A DNA stretch of 64,000 bases from 3107 sp965216225 (lineage in GTDB: Bacteria; Pseudomonadota; Alphaproteobacteria; Rhodobacterales; Rhodobacteraceae): positions 124,001-188,000 of the forward strand of contig CBDCFF010000029.1 in the NCBI GenBank assembly GCA_965216225.1, given 5' to 3'. Within the stretch, counting starts at the first letter, position 1, and every line of letters begins with the position of its first letter. The notes beneath the pieces were generated by a model. It did not search any database. It was not told the origin of the DNA and saw nothing but the letters and a program-made list of their open reading frames with translations. Made by a program: the position numbers and the translations under genes. Shown piece after piece: positions 19,715 through 32,309 of this stretch.

Positions 19715-20062
19715 CGGGATTCTCTCATCCTAGTTTCGCTGCCGACATATCGCCATCGAAACGCCGGATATTCAAGCAGCCGGTTCGGGGGCAACCGGTT
19801 TGCAATCGCGAACCCTGCCATTGTCATGACAGTCAATGCACTCAATGCCGAGCCTGCCTGCGCCATGCGGATTTTCCGATGTTCGACGGATGCGCCGGGG
19901 GATGCGCCGACGGATGCGCCAGGACCGTGCCTGCAAGGGCTTTGCCTAGGGCGGCCCGATCCCGCCCGCAGGGATTGCCGGCGGCGGTCTGACCTCTGGG
20001 CGCGCCCGGCACGGCTCCGGGCAGGTATTGGCGGATGCTGTCTGGCCCACCGACCGGAAGGA
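19715..20062. other. Intergenic region between rplY and the acetoacetyl-CoA synthetase gene
   Basis: This 348-bp region lies between two minus-strand genes. It should carry the promoter of the carnitine module. At 19888-19923 it has three near-tandem 12-mers of the form ggatgcgccgNN. I see no gene. Confidence 0.45.
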
Positions 20063-20734
20063 TCATTCCTCGGCGGCTTTCGCTCCTGCGGCTTCCTCGG
20101 TGGCGATCGGAACCTCATCTGCGGCAATGTCTTCGCCCTCGGTTTCCTCTTCCCCGGAGGCCAGCGACGACGGCGCCTGCACGGTGGCAATAATGAAATC
20201 CCGGTCGATGGTCGGTTTGGTGCCCACAGGCAGGGAGACATCCGAAATGCTGATCGAATCGCCGATCTGCGCTTCGGACAGGTTGACCACGATCCGGTCC
20301 GGAATGTCGCCGGCGGTCACGACCAGTTCCACCATCGGCCGCACAACGGTCAGGGTGCCGCCCTTCTTCAGACCGGGGCAGGCGTTTTCGTTGGCGAACT
20401 CGACCGGAATATCCAGGTTGATCTTGGTGGTGCGGTGCAGGCGCAGCAGGTCCAGATGCGTCGGCAGATCCTTGACCACGTCACGCTGAACGCCCCGGCA
20501 GATGACGCGCACGTCATCATGGCCATCGACTTTCAGATTGAACAGCGTCGAAAGGAAACGCCCGGCTTTCAGGCGTTTCATCAGGACGTTGAACGGAATA
20601 TTGATCGGCAGCGGTTCGCCCGCGCCGCCATAAACGATGCCCGGTACGTTGCCTTCGCGGCGGGCGTGACGAGCGGCGCCCTTGCCTGTCCCCGTCCGTA
20701 CCGTGGCGTGAAGATCGGGAATCTCGCCAGCCAT
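20063..20734 (-). CDS. rplY: 50S ribosomal protein L25 (Ctc/TL5 type)
   Basis: This 223-residue protein is the long L25 form. It has an N-terminal 5S-rRNA-binding domain ([20 protein letters not shown], then [17 protein letters not shown]) and a C-terminal TL5-type beta domain. It ends in an acidic, alanine-rich tail. It binds 5S rRNA in the large subunit. It is divergent from pth, with about 210 bp between them, a common neighbour pair. Confidence 0.95.
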   Translation of the reverse strand: MAGEIPDLHATVRTGTGKGAARHARREGNVPGIVYGGAGEPLPINIPFNVLMKRLKAGRFLSTLFNLKVDGHDDVRVICRGVQRDVVKDLPTHLDLLRLHRTTKINLDIPVEFANENACPGLKKGGTLTVVRPMVELVVTAGDIPDRIVVNLSEAQIGDSISISDVSLPVGTKPTIDRDFIIATVQAPSSLASGEEETEGEDIAADEVPIATEEAAGAKAAEE

Positions 20735-20946
20735 AGTATCATTCTCCAGTCATGTCAGAGCGGGCACCCTCCAAGGCTGCATACCCGCGTGAAAGCGTGC
20801 CTATAGACGACTCGCGCCTGCTTGGAAAGGGGGAATCGGCAAACCGGTCCGGCGACGGGCGCCGGCAATTGAACCCGGCGGAAGAAAGCCGTAATCTGCC
20901 CCCACCAACGTCTGTCGGAAACACGAACACCTGTCGGAAAGATGCG

Positions 20947-21630
20947 ATGCTTCTCTTTGTCGGCCTGGGAAATCCGGGCGCAAGATATGCCGGGACGCGG
21001 CACAATATCGGTTACATGGCCGTTGACCGGATTGCCGGGGATCACGGTTTCGGCCCCTGGCGCGCAAGGTTTCAGGGCGTCGTCAGCGAGGGACGGCTTG
21101 GCGCGCAGAAGGTACTGCTGCTGAAGCCGGAGACGTTCATGAACCTGTCCGGTCAGTCGGTGGGCGAGGCGATGCGGTTCTACAGGCTCTGCCCCGGCGA
21201 CGTGACGGCGTTTCATGATGAGCTGGACCTTGCGCCGGGCAAGGCAAGGGTGAAAACCGGCGGTGGCCATGCCGGTCATAACGGGCTCAGGTCAACCGAC
21301 GCCCATATCGGGCCGGAGTTTCGCCGCGTGCGTCTGGGCATCGGCCATCCGGGGCGCAAGGATCTGGTGTCGCGCCATGTGCTGCATGATTTCGCCAGGG
21401 CTGACCGGGACTGGCTGGAGGCCCTGCTTCGCGGGGTCTCGGACGGGGCGGCGGCGCTTGCGGCGGGCGATCACGGCCGGTTCATGAATGCGGTGGCGCA
21501 GGCCCGCCCGCCTGCCCCGCCGAGGCCCGTGCGCGAGGAGACCGCGCCGGAAGCTGCGGACCCGACGCCCGAAACGGCGCGGGAACCGCCGAAATCGGCG
21601 CTGCAACGCCTGATCGACAGGTTATCCTGA
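20947..21630 (+). CDS. pth: Peptidyl-tRNA hydrolase
   Basis: This 227-residue enzyme releases peptides from peptidyl-tRNA that has dropped off ribosomes. It has the signatures [22 protein letters not shown] with the catalytic histidine, [43 protein letters not shown] and [12 protein letters not shown]. The C-terminus carries an extra charged, proline-rich tail of about 40 residues, common in this family of bacteria. The start chosen is ATG 20947. The in-frame extension upstream has no homology. Confidence 0.96.
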   Translation: MLLFVGLGNPGARYAGTRHNIGYMAVDRIAGDHGFGPWRARFQGVVSEGRLGAQKVLLLKPETFMNLSGQSVGEAMRFYRLCPGDVTAFHDELDLAPGKARVKTGGGHAGHNGLRSTDAHIGPEFRRVRLGIGHPGRKDLVSRHVLHDFARADRDWLEALLRGVSDGAAALAAGDHGRFMNAVAQARPPAPPRPVREETAPEAADPTPETAREPPKSALQRLIDRLS

Positions 21631-21783
21631 GGTTTCGGGGTTTCGGGACAGGCAGGCGGGCGTTTCCCGCAGGCTCCGGTCGGGCGACCGGTTGCCCGCC
21701 CATCGCTGGCATGACCGGGCGGGGCGTTTCGGGCGGATGTGCGGCCCCTTGCATCCCCTGAGGTTTGCGCCCAACATGCCGGC

Positions 21784-22170
21784 ATGGAAAAAGACCCCGC
21801 CATCAATGTTCTGGGTGCCGCGCTTGCCCCCTGTTCCGGCGATCCGTTGACCGGATTCTTCCGGGACGCTCATTGCAATACCTGTGCGCAGGATCATGGC
21901 AGCCATACTGTCTGCGTGATCACGACCGCTGAATTTCTGGCCTTTTCCAGATATGTGGGCAATGACCTGACGACCCCGCGACCCGGAATGGGCTTTCCCG
22001 GCCTGAAGCCCGGCGACAGCTGGTGCCTCTGTGCAAGTCGCTTCATGCAGGCTTTTGACGAAGGCTGCGCGCCACGGGTCGATCTTGCCGCGACCCACCG
22101 CCGGGCGCTGGCAATCGTTCCGATCGAGGTGCTGGAAAAGCTGACAGCCGATCAGTCCGGGACGAAATAG
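21784..22170 (+). CDS. DUF2237 family protein
   Basis: This 128-residue protein matches DUF2237: NVLGAALAPCSGDPLTGFFRD, HTVCVITTAEFLAF, GNDLTTPRPGMGFPGLKPGDSWCLC and a C-terminal ATHRRALAIVPIEVL. It is cysteine-rich, but the family has no assigned function. The start at 21784 gives the family N-terminus. It is the last core gene before the IS-rich region. Confidence 0.88.
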   Translation: MEKDPAINVLGAALAPCSGDPLTGFFRDAHCNTCAQDHGSHTVCVITTAEFLAFSRYVGNDLTTPRPGMGFPGLKPGDSWCLCASRFMQAFDEGCAPRVDLAATHRRALAIVPIEVLEKLTADQSGTK

Positions 22171-22265
22171 CCGCGCGCCCCGGCCATCCGCACACGGCAT
22201 TTGCGGGCCGGGCAGGTATTGCCAGGTTGTTTGAGGTTGGTCGCGAATGACCGGTCAAACGGTCA

Positions 22266-22740
22266 TCAGGAGGTTATTTCTGCGGTGTGTTCCGCCCGGA
22301 GGTTGAAGGCGTCGGATCCGGCGTGACGGCAAGATGAGGCGGAGAGTTTGTGTCGGCGGGAGCGAAAGATCAGGTTGATCTGGTCGTGAGCGGCGGGAAA
22401 CCTCTGCGCCTGCCACGGAGATTTGAAGCGGCCCGGGATTTTCTGCTGTTTTCGGGTCGGGCGATGTGAAACCTTGATCGCGTTGTTCAGTCCCTTGTGC
22501 GCCCGGTGATCCGCATTGGCCGCCAGCGCCCTGACCGGCTTGATGGAACTGCGCAATTTGTCCGTGATACCGACCCGGGGCTTGCCAGACCGGGCGATCA
22601 ACCCGGCTGGAAACCGCATTGCCGCCTTCGCATTCCGACGCGGTTGACCCGGAGCCGAATGGTCTCCCGGCTGACGACAATGCCGCGTTCCGCGAGCAGA
22701 TATTCAACATCCCCGGTTACCTGGGGCAAACCGATGGTAT
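22266..22740 (-). pseudogene. IS6-family transposase remnant
   Basis: Minus-strand reading gives the C-terminal half of an IS6-type transposase: ADHRAHKGLNNAIKVSHRPTR, GRFKSPWQAQRF and HDQINLIFRSRRHKLSA. Upstream, in shifting frames, the earlier LLAERGIVVSRETIRLRVNR segment can be read. The catalytic DDE region is missing or scrambled, so it is a dead fragment. Confidence 0.75.
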
Positions 22741-22797
22741 GTGTTTGATCCCATGTTTTGCTGGTGCGATCTTTTCTTTGGAATGGAAGGAAGCCCT

Positions 22798-23835
22798 ATG
22801 GGACAAGTACTTCACGGCAGCGCCACGACGACTGCGGCGGTCCGTCGAGCAATACAGGATAGTCAGGAAAGCCTGAAGGTTCTTGCCAGGCGTCATGGCA
22901 TCAATGCGAAGACGGTGGCCAAATGGCGTAAGCGCACGACAACCGAGGATCGGAAAACCGGGCCGAAGACGCCGCAGTCTACGGTTCTGTCCCTGGAAGA
23001 GGAGGCAATGATTGTCGCGTTCCGGCGGCACACGCTCCTGCCACTGGATGACTGCCTTCATGCGCTGCTGCCAACTCTCCCGAACCTGACACGCTCTTCT
23101 GTGCATCGGTGCTTGCAGCGCCATGGTATCAGCCGCTTGCCGGATGCAGGCGGCGACAAGCCCGCCATGAAGACGTTCAAACGATATCCGATCGGATACC
23201 TCCATGTTGATCTGGCCGAGGTCCGGACCGCCGAAGGCAGGCTCTATCTCCATGCAGCCATTGACCGGACAAGCAAATTCGCCTTTACGCAGCTTGTCGA
23301 CAAGGCAAATCGCCGGACAGCGACGGCTTTGCTGGCGGCGCTGGTCGATGCTGTGCCGTACAAAATACACACCATCCTGCCCGACAATGGCATCCGGTTT
23401 GTTTTGCCGCCCCGGTATCGCGATGGGGTGAGCGCAAAATATGGCGGCGGACATATGTTCGGGATGCGCTGTGTCGAATATGGCATCGAGCACAGGCTGA
23501 CAAAAGTTCGGCATCCGTGGAGCCGCGAGGATAAGAAAACAGTCCGGGGGACTGTTTTCCCGAGTGGCGGGCAAGTGGAAAGGATGAACCGAATCATCAA
23601 GGACGCGACCGTCAAACGCTTCCATTATGACAACCATGATCAACTTCGAACGCATCTGGCTGACTTCATGAACGCCTGTAACTGTTCCATCCCGGACGAT
23701 CAGATAGACCCTCGCCGTTCTGGCCTGTTCATGGCAAGATTAATCCTGCGTGAGATTGCGGGACGGAGGCAAGACATGCTGATTTCTTTGCACAAGCAGG
23801 CGACGACGACGCCGAAGATCAGGGCCGCAATCTAG
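22798..23835 (+). pseudogene. IS481-family transposase (IS481-A), altered C-terminus
   Basis: This 345-codon frame starts with a good Shine-Dalgarno (ggaaggaagccct). It has an N-terminal helix-turn-helix (ARRHGINAKTVAKWRKR) and a DDE integrase core (YPIGYLHVDLAEV, ILPDNGIRF, GQVERMNRIIKDATVKRFHY). Two things are abnormal. A 14-codon in-frame insert built around a perfect hairpin (23535-23559) splits the usual HPWTNGQVERMN motif. After LADFMNACN (about 23681) the normal C-terminus is replaced by the 5' region of a different IS481 element that is also present at 59244. It is probably inactive. Confidence 0.85.
23682..23832 (+). repeat. 5' segment of IS481-B, second copy at 59244-59393
   Basis: This stretch is nearly identical to 59244-59393, with a few substitutions and single-base gaps. 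There it forms the leader and first codons (MLISLHKQATTTPKIRAAI) of a separate IS481 transposase. Here it is fused in frame to IS481-A and cut by IS5-A. Confidence 0.85.
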
Positions 23836-24678
23836 GCTCAGGACCCATTGACTTTGTTTTGAACGTGTGAATCAGTGTTCTGCAAAACGGAGTAGTGACA
23901 TGAGCGATCTTTTCTGGCTGACGGAGGCACAAACAGCGCGCCTTGGGCCCTTCTTTCCCAAGCCCCATGGCAAGCCCCGGGTCGATGACCGTCGTGTGCC
24001 GAGTGGTATTATTTTCATTATTCGCAACGGTTTACGCTGGCGCGATGCGCCTGCCGAATACGGCCCTCACAAAACGCTCTACAATCGGTTTGTGCGCTGG
24101 TCCCGCAAAGGTATTTTCGAACGAATTTTCGAAGAATTGGCCAACCCCTCTGGCCCGGACGCCGACACCCTCATGATTGACGCAACCCATCTCAAAGCAC
24201 ATCGCACGGCGTCCAGTCTCAAAAAGGGGGCTCCGATCAGCGGGTGGGCCGCGCCTGATCGGGCGTACAAAGGGAGGGCTGAATACGAAACTGCATGTCG
24301 TTGGAGACGGTGCGGGTCGCCCTGTCAGGCTGCATCTGACGGCGGGTCAGCGTAGCGACTTCAAGGGTGCGGATGTTTTGCTGCCCAACCTGCCTGCGGC
24401 CAGGGTTCTGATCGCGGATCGGGGCTACGACAGCGTAAAGGTTCGAAAAATCATTGAAGATCAGAAGATTGAGGTTTGCATCCCTTCAAGGAAAAACCGC
24501 AACAAAACCATCCCCCACTGCGCCGAAACCTACAAGAGGCGGCACAAGGTCGAAAACCTGTTCGCAAAACTCAAGGATTGGAGGCGCATCGCGATGCGCT
24601 ATGACCGATGCGCACATGTATTCAAATCCGCCATATACATCGCTGCAACCGTCATATTCTGGCTATGAGGCCTGACCC
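23835..24678 (+). mobile_element. IS5-family element IS5-A
   Basis: About 844 bp. The imperfect ends are GGCTCAGGACCCAT on the left and, on the complementary strand of the right end, GGGTCAGGCCTCAT. It is an IS427-type IS5 element with its transposase split in two overlapping frames. It truncates IS481-A on its left and abuts IS630-A copy 1 on its right. No clear target duplication is visible. Confidence 0.75.
23900..24668 (+). CDS. IS5 (IS427-type) transposase of IS5-A, two overlapping frames
   Basis: The first frame starts MSDLFWLTEAQTARLGPFF and carries the first catalytic aspartate (LMIDATHLKAHRTASS). The second frame carries IGRTKGGLNTKLHVV, the second aspartate (VLIADRGYDSVKV) and the glutamate region (RRHKVENLFAKLKDWRRIAMRYD), and ends AIYIAATVIFWL. 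The switch lies in the run ctcaaaaaggggg, an A-then-G slippery stretch, with an apparent +1 change of frame. The same arrangement occurs in IS5-B, so this may be programmed rather than damage. Confidence 0.8.
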
Positions 24679-25786
24679 TGGTCACCTGCCTCCAAAGTTC
24701 GGCCCATGAGTTTTGTTGGGCGCGTTGGCAGAACCGCTTGACGGAGGCGAGGATATGGTCGGCGGGTTTGACCCATTTGCAGGGTTTGGGGTTTTCGTTA
24801 TGGGCCTCGATAAATGCAGCGATATCGGCTTCCGGTTCCGCCGTTGAACGATGGACGCCGCGCTGCAGTTGCTTGCGCGTCAGTTCAGCAAACCAACGCT
24901 CCACCTGATTGATCCAACTGGCCGAGGTCGGTGTGAAGTGGACATGCCAATGCGGGCGGCGTGCCAGCCAGGCCTTGATCTTCGGGGTTTTGTGGGTGGC
25001 GTAATTGTCCATGACGATATGCACCTCCGGCCCGTCCGGCATCTGCCGGTCGATCTGTTTGAGGACGTCGAGGAACCCGGTGGCGCGGCGCCGCTTGCAG
25101 CATTTGCCGATCACGGCGCCGGTGGCGATATCCAGTGCTGCAAAAAGCGACGTCGTGCCGTGTCGGATGCAGGTGTGGGTGCGCCGCTCGGCCACGCCGG
25201 GCGCCATTGGCAGCACAGGCTGTTCGCGATCCAGCGCCTGGATTTGCGATTTCTCGTCAACACACAACACGACAGCCCTGTTCGGCGGTGACAGGTACAG
25301 CCCGACGATATCGTGCACCTTGTCCACGAACAGCGGGTCGGTTGAGAGCTTGAATGTCTCGCTTCGGTGCGGTTGCAGGCCGAACCCGTTCCAAATCCGC
25401 CGGATGGTGGTGTGCGACAGTCCCGTCGCGGCTGCCATGCTTCGGAGCGACCAATGGGGCGCATCCCTCGGGGGCGTGTTCAGCGTGCGCTCAATCACCG
25501 CAGTCACCTGATCGTCCGACACGGTGCGCGGGCGACCGGAGCGGTATTCGTCGGTGAGACCTTCAATCCGGCATCGCACAAAACGTCTGCGCCATTTGCC
25601 GACTGTGTGTTCATGCACCCCAAGCCGGGCCGCCACTTCCTTGCTCGCCAATCCATCGGCGCACAGCAGGATCATCCGGCATCGGTCCGACAGCGAACGT
25701 GCCGCTTTGTGACGCCGAACCTGACCCTCGAGAAAACGGCGCTCATCTTCGCTCAGAACCACTGCATCCGCCAAACGTCCCACCAT
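24599..25786 (-). CDS. IS630-family transposase (IS630-A copy 1), read-through C-terminus
   Basis: This 395-residue protein has an N-terminal helix-turn-helix (SKEVAARLGVHEHTVGKWRRRF) and a DDE domain. The catalytic residues are visible in VVLCVDEKSQIQALDR, HIVMDNYATHKTPK and SASWINQVERWFAELT. The start has the Shine-Dalgarno gaggaggatgttgcg. Relative to copy 2, base changes at the right place remove the stop after NSWAEL, so the frame runs about 31 codons into IS5-A. This may or may not impair the enzyme. Confidence 0.88.
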   Translation of the reverse strand: MVGRLADAVVLSEDERRFLEGQVRRHKAARSLSDRCRMILLCADGLASKEVAARLGVHEHTVGKWRRRFVRCRIEGLTDEYRSGRPRTVSDDQVTAVIERTLNTPPRDAPHWSLRSMAAATGLSHTTIRRIWNGFGLQPHRSETFKLSTDPLFVDKVHDIVGLYLSPPNRAVVLCVDEKSQIQALDREQPVLPMAPGVAERRTHTCIRHGTTSLFAALDIATGAVIGKCCKRRRATGFLDVLKQIDRQMPDGPEVHIVMDNYATHKTPKIKAWLARRPHWHVHFTPTSASWINQVERWFAELTRKQLQRGVHRSTAEPEADIAAFIEAHNENPKPCKWVKPADHILASVKRFCQRAQQNSWAELWRQVTRVRPHSQNMTVAAMYMADLNTCAHRS

Positions 25787-25849
25787 CGCAACATCCTCCT
25801 CAATTCCCGCTCAGTCAATGATACAAATTACAATTCCGGGGGACCAGGG
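24676..25849 (-). mobile_element. IS630-family element IS630-A, copy 1
   Basis: 1174 bp, the same length as copy 2 at 32310-33483. Ends read CCCTGGTC inward on both sides. The right end shares ggg with the start of IS5-B copy 1. No TA duplication is apparent, because both flanks are other IS ends. Confidence 0.8.
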
Positions 25850-25916
25850 CCTGTTGAGATTCGGGATTTTCATTTTCGCTGACCTCTGATTCACTCTTTC
25901 CCAAAGGGAGAATGAA

Positions 25917-26721
25917 ATGTTGAGCGAGCGTTTTGTTATCAATGACGCGCAATGGGCTTTGATGGAACCGCATTGTTTTGGCAAGAAACGCGATCCCGGT
26001 CGCACTGGCGGTGACAGCCGTCTTTTTCTGGAAGCCGTATTGTGGATCGCTCGAACCGGGGCGCCCTGGCGTGATCTTCCATCCGGCTTTGGCAATTGGA
26101 ACACCGTTTACAAACGTTTCCGCCATTGGGTAAGAGCCGATGTTTTCAAACGGATATTTGACGCTGTCTCAAATGACCCTGACATGGAGTATGTCATGAT
26201 TGACGGCACAATCGTGAAGGTCCACCGCCACGGGCAGGGCGCAAAAGGGGGGCTCAAAGCCAGGCTACAGGGCGCTCTCACAGTACTCTTTTTCTGGAAT
26301 TACCACCAGAATCCTGGCTCTGACAGATGCGCTTGGCAATCTTGTCTCCTTCCGCCTGATGCCTGGGCAAGCCCACGATTTGAGCGAAACATCCGAGTTG
26401 ATCGAGGGTGTTTCGTGCGAGATGCTCCTCGCGGATCGGGCGTTTGATGCCGACTGGTTGCGCGAAAATCTGGACAAGTCGGGGATTGTGCCAGTCATTC
26501 CGCCTAGATCGAACCGGAAGTTTCCGCCGGAATTTGACAAACACTGCTACAAATGGCGACACCTGATCGAAAATTACTTCCGGAAACTCAAGGAATTCAA
26601 GCGTATTGCGTTGCGGGCCTGCAAAACAGATCAGAGCTTCTCCTCCATGATCTATCGTAAGCGTCTGGTCTGGCTGCCCTGCCTGAGGCCGCAGATGTCA
26701 GATAGTGTCCATGATCGTTAA
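25917..26721 (+). pseudogene. IS5-B copy 1 transposase, C-terminus cut by IS66-A
   Basis: The first frame ([19 protein letters not shown] to GQGAKGG) and the second frame ([60 protein letters not shown]) make one IS5 transposase. The +1 frame change falls at gcaaaagggggg. The last residues, MIYLAAAIINSR, are separated: the insertion of IS66-A after MIY leaves the remaining codons at 32270. The copy is therefore broken. Confidence 0.85.
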
Positions 26722-26742
26722 TGGACATTATCGAGGTCAGAT

Positions 26743-27093
26743 GTGGGCAGGAAGAAGCGCCGGAACTGGAGCAATAACGAGAAGCGGATGATCTGTGCGC
26801 AAACGCGGGTTCCGGGGATTTCGGTTAGTCAGGTTGCGCGGCGGTATGATGTGAATGCCAATCTCGTGTTTACGTGGCTGAGGGATGGGCGGTTTTCGCC
26901 TGATGGCGATACACAGAAGCAGGTTTTCTTTCTGCCGGTCGAGATAATTTCGGATGTGCGGCATGAAGCCGCGCCGCCGGTTGTGGCAGGCGGCAGGATT
27001 GGGTTTGATCTTGTTTGCGGGCACCGGCTTTGTGTCAGCGGGACTTACGATCCCGATGCCCTTGCCGGCCTGATCCGTGGCTTGTCCGGATGA
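26743..27093 (+). CDS. tnpA: IS66 accessory protein TnpA (IS66-A)
   Basis: This 116-residue protein has a helix-turn-helix ([27 protein letters not shown]), typical of the IS66 OrfA. It starts with GTG and its stop overlaps the tnpB start. Its function in transposition is not well understood, but it is required together with TnpB and TnpC in complete IS66 elements. Confidence 0.85.
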   Translation: MGRKKRRNWSNNEKRMICAQTRVPGISVSQVARRYDVNANLVFTWLRDGRFSPDGDTQKQVFFLPVEIISDVRHEAAPPVVAGGRIGFDLVCGHRLCVSGTYDPDALAGLIRGLSG

Positions 27094-27437
27094 TCCCGGT
27101 ACCGTCGAACACGAAGGTGTGGCTGGCTGCCGGGGTAACGGATATGCGCCGGGGGTTTGCGACGCTGGCGGCTCAGGCGGAACAGACGCTGAAGCAGAAC
27201 CCTTATTGCGGCCACATGTTCGTTTTCCGTGGACGGCGTGGCGATCTGATCAAGATCATTTGGTGGGACGGTCAGGGGGCCTGTCTGTTCTCCAGGCGAT
27301 TGGAGAAGGGCCGGTTTGTCTGGCCTTCTGCAAAAGACGGCAAAGTCGCATTGACACCGGCCCAGTTGGCGATGCTTCTGGAGGGCATTGACTGGCGTAT
27401 TCCGCAGCGCACATGGCGGCCATTGAAGGCGGGATAA
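27090..27437 (+). CDS. tnpB: IS66 accessory protein TnpB (IS66-A)
   Basis: This 115-residue IS66 Orf2 has the very conserved [46 protein letters not shown] and LEKGRFVWP. It begins at an ATGA overlap with tnpA. Confidence 0.92.
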   Translation: MIPVPSNTKVWLAAGVTDMRRGFATLAAQAEQTLKQNPYCGHMFVFRGRRGDLIKIIWWDGQGACLFSRRLEKGRFVWPSAKDGKVALTPAQLAMLLEGIDWRIPQRTWRPLKAG

Positions 27438-28678
27438 TCTGGCCGGATCAGTGATTTGGGGATTCCCTAAAGCCCGTTGATTTGCCAGGTTTTGGCCATG
27501 ATCAATGTGGCCCGAGCCTTACCGGAAGACCCCGATGAGTTGCGTGCTTTCACGCAGCTTCTGCTGGCCGAGGTGAAGTCTCAGGCGATGTTGATCGAGA
27601 AGCTCAGGCACCAGTTATCCGGGCATCGCACACATAGGTTTGGCAGCAAATCCGAGAGCATCGAGCAGCTGCAACTGGCCCTGGAGAGCAGTGAGATTGC
27701 AACGGCAGCGATGACAGCCAAGTTACGCCTGCCTGAAGAGGAGCCGCCCAAAGACAAACCCAAGCGCCGCCCGATCCCGGATCATATACCGCGCCAGCAC
27801 ATCGAACTGGCCACCGGAGATGATGCCTGTGCGGATTGTGGTGGCAAGCTGCGCCGCCTGGGCGAGGATGTGACCGAGGAACTGGAATATGTTCCGGGGC
27901 GCTTCATCGTGAACCGCATCACCCGGCCCCGCTTTGCCTGTTCGGGCTGCGACAGCTTCACCCAGGCACAGCTGCCATCGCGCCCGATTGAGCGCGGGCG
28001 TCCTGGACCAGGACTGTTGGCCCATGTTCTGGTCAGCAAATATGCCGATCATCTGCCGCTCTACCGGCAAAGCCAGATATTCGAGCGCGACGGGCTTGAC
28101 CTTGACCGCTCAACGCTGGCCGATTGGGTGGGCAAATCCACGGCCCTACTGGAGCCACTGGCCGTTGCCATCGGACGACATGTGCAAGCAGGCCAGGCAT
28201 TGTTTGCCGATGATACGCCGATCAAAATGCTAACGCCCGGGGCAGGCAAAACCCAGACCGCCCGCCTATGGACTTACATACGCGATGAGCGCCCCTGGGA
28301 CAGCGAGGCGCCGCCTGCTGCCTGGTATCAGTTCTCGCCGGACCGCAGGGGTCAGCATCCCAAGGATCACTTGAAGAGATACCAGGGCTGGATGCATGCG
28401 GACGGCTATTCCGGATTCAACGACCTCTACCGTTCTGGCGACATCCGCGAGGTCGCCTGCATGGCCCACATCCGGCGCAAGTTCGTCGATGTGCATAAAG
28501 CCCAGGGCTCGGCCATCGCCGAAGTGCTGCGCGACAAACAAGGTGAGAATCCAGCGTCAATCAGGATGAGAACGCGTGTGCGGGGGCTCGCAGGGAGGGC
28601 GTAGCCCGACTGGGGAGGCCCCGCACACGCGTTTTGCCCTTTTGGGGCGGGCCTGACGGTTGTGGCCGGCTCGGATAA

Positions 28679-31034
<2,356 letters not shown>

Positions 31035-31663
31035 CGCTCCGCGACAATCAAAAAACAAACCCCTTGATCGCGGCACAAAAGCCCGGCATCGTCCCAAACG
31101 TCGCGACCAAGGATTCTCATCCTGATTGACGCGCACTTCTCATCTTGATTGTCGCGCTACACCGAAGAGGCGATCAAGCGGATAGCAGGGCTCTACGCTA
31201 TCGAGAAAGAGGCCCGTGGATCGCCGCCGGATCAGCGTACCGCCATACGGCAGGCCGAGGCCAGACCCGTCTTCGATGACCTGGGCAATTGGCTGGGTGC
31301 CCAACTGCCCGCTATCTCTGGCAAATCGCCACTTGCAGGGGCCATCCGTTATGCGCTGACCCGGTTGCCACGGCTCCGGCCATACCTTGAACATGGCCAT
31401 CTCGAGATCGACAATAATGCGGCCGAGCGGGCCATCAGAGGTATTGCTTTGGGGCGCAAGAACTACCTCTTCGTTGGATCACCGGCAGGCGGCAAAGCCG
31501 CTGCCATCGCCTATACGCTGATTGAAACCGCCAAACTGAACAACGTTGATCCGCAGGCCTGGCTGGCCGACACTCTGGCCCGCATCCCGGATTGCAAGAT
31601 CACCAAGGTCGACGACCTGCTGCCATGGAACATGGGCAGCCACCATCACATGAAAGACGCTGC

Positions 31664-32239
31664 ATGAGCATCATCGAGATCAAAGTCACCCTGCAAGACA
31701 TCGAGCCCGCTGTCACCCGCACCCTGCAGGTGCCTGCCGATATCCGGCTGGACCGGCTGCACCTGACACTGCAGGTGGCCATGGGCTGGACCAACTCGCA
31801 TCTCTACATGTTCGAAGCAGCCCGCGCCACATGGGGTATCGCGGACCCCGATTTTGGCGGCGAGGACCGGCCCGCCAACAAAACCACTCTGGGCCAAGTC
31901 ATCGAGGACACCGGCAAAAAGACGATCAACTACATCTACGATTTTGGCGACAACTGGGAACACAGGATCAAGATCGGCAGGATCACCGATCCCGTCCCTG
32001 GCGAACTCTATCCCAGACTAATCGAGGTCATCGGTAAATGCCCGCCCGAAGACGTCGGGGGCTTCCCTGGCTACTACGGGTTCCTCGATGCCATGGCCGA
32101 TCCAAAGCATCCAGAGCACGATCATCTCAAAGACTGGTATGGCGGCACCTTCGATCCCAATCAGCCCGAAACCGACAAACTCAAACTCGAAGTCCTCAGT
32201 CTCGCAAAACGCTGGAAGCCCGGAAAACCAAGGAAATAA
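31664..32239 (+). CDS. Plasmid pRiA4b ORF-3 family protein, passenger of IS66-A
   Basis: This 191-residue protein has the family's typical features: IKVTLQDIEPAVTRTLQVP, LHLTLQVAMGWTNSHLYMF, the central YIYDFGDNWEHRI and CPPEDVGGFPGYYGFL near the C-terminus. The function of this family is unknown. Its ATG overlaps the tnpC stop (ATGA) and it lies inside the IS66 terminal repeats, so it travels with the element. Confidence 0.88.
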   Translation: MSIIEIKVTLQDIEPAVTRTLQVPADIRLDRLHLTLQVAMGWTNSHLYMFEAARATWGIADPDFGGEDRPANKTTLGQVIEDTGKKTINYIYDFGDNWEHRIKIGRITDPVPGELYPRLIEVIGKCPPEDVGGFPGYYGFLDAMADPKHPEHDHLKDWYGGTFDPNQPETDKLKLEVLSLAKRWKPGKPRK

Positions 32240-32309
32240 GGCTGTCAGACCGGACGCTTACGATCTATCTGGCCGCGGCTATCATCAACTCACGATGAAT
32301 CTCAACAGG

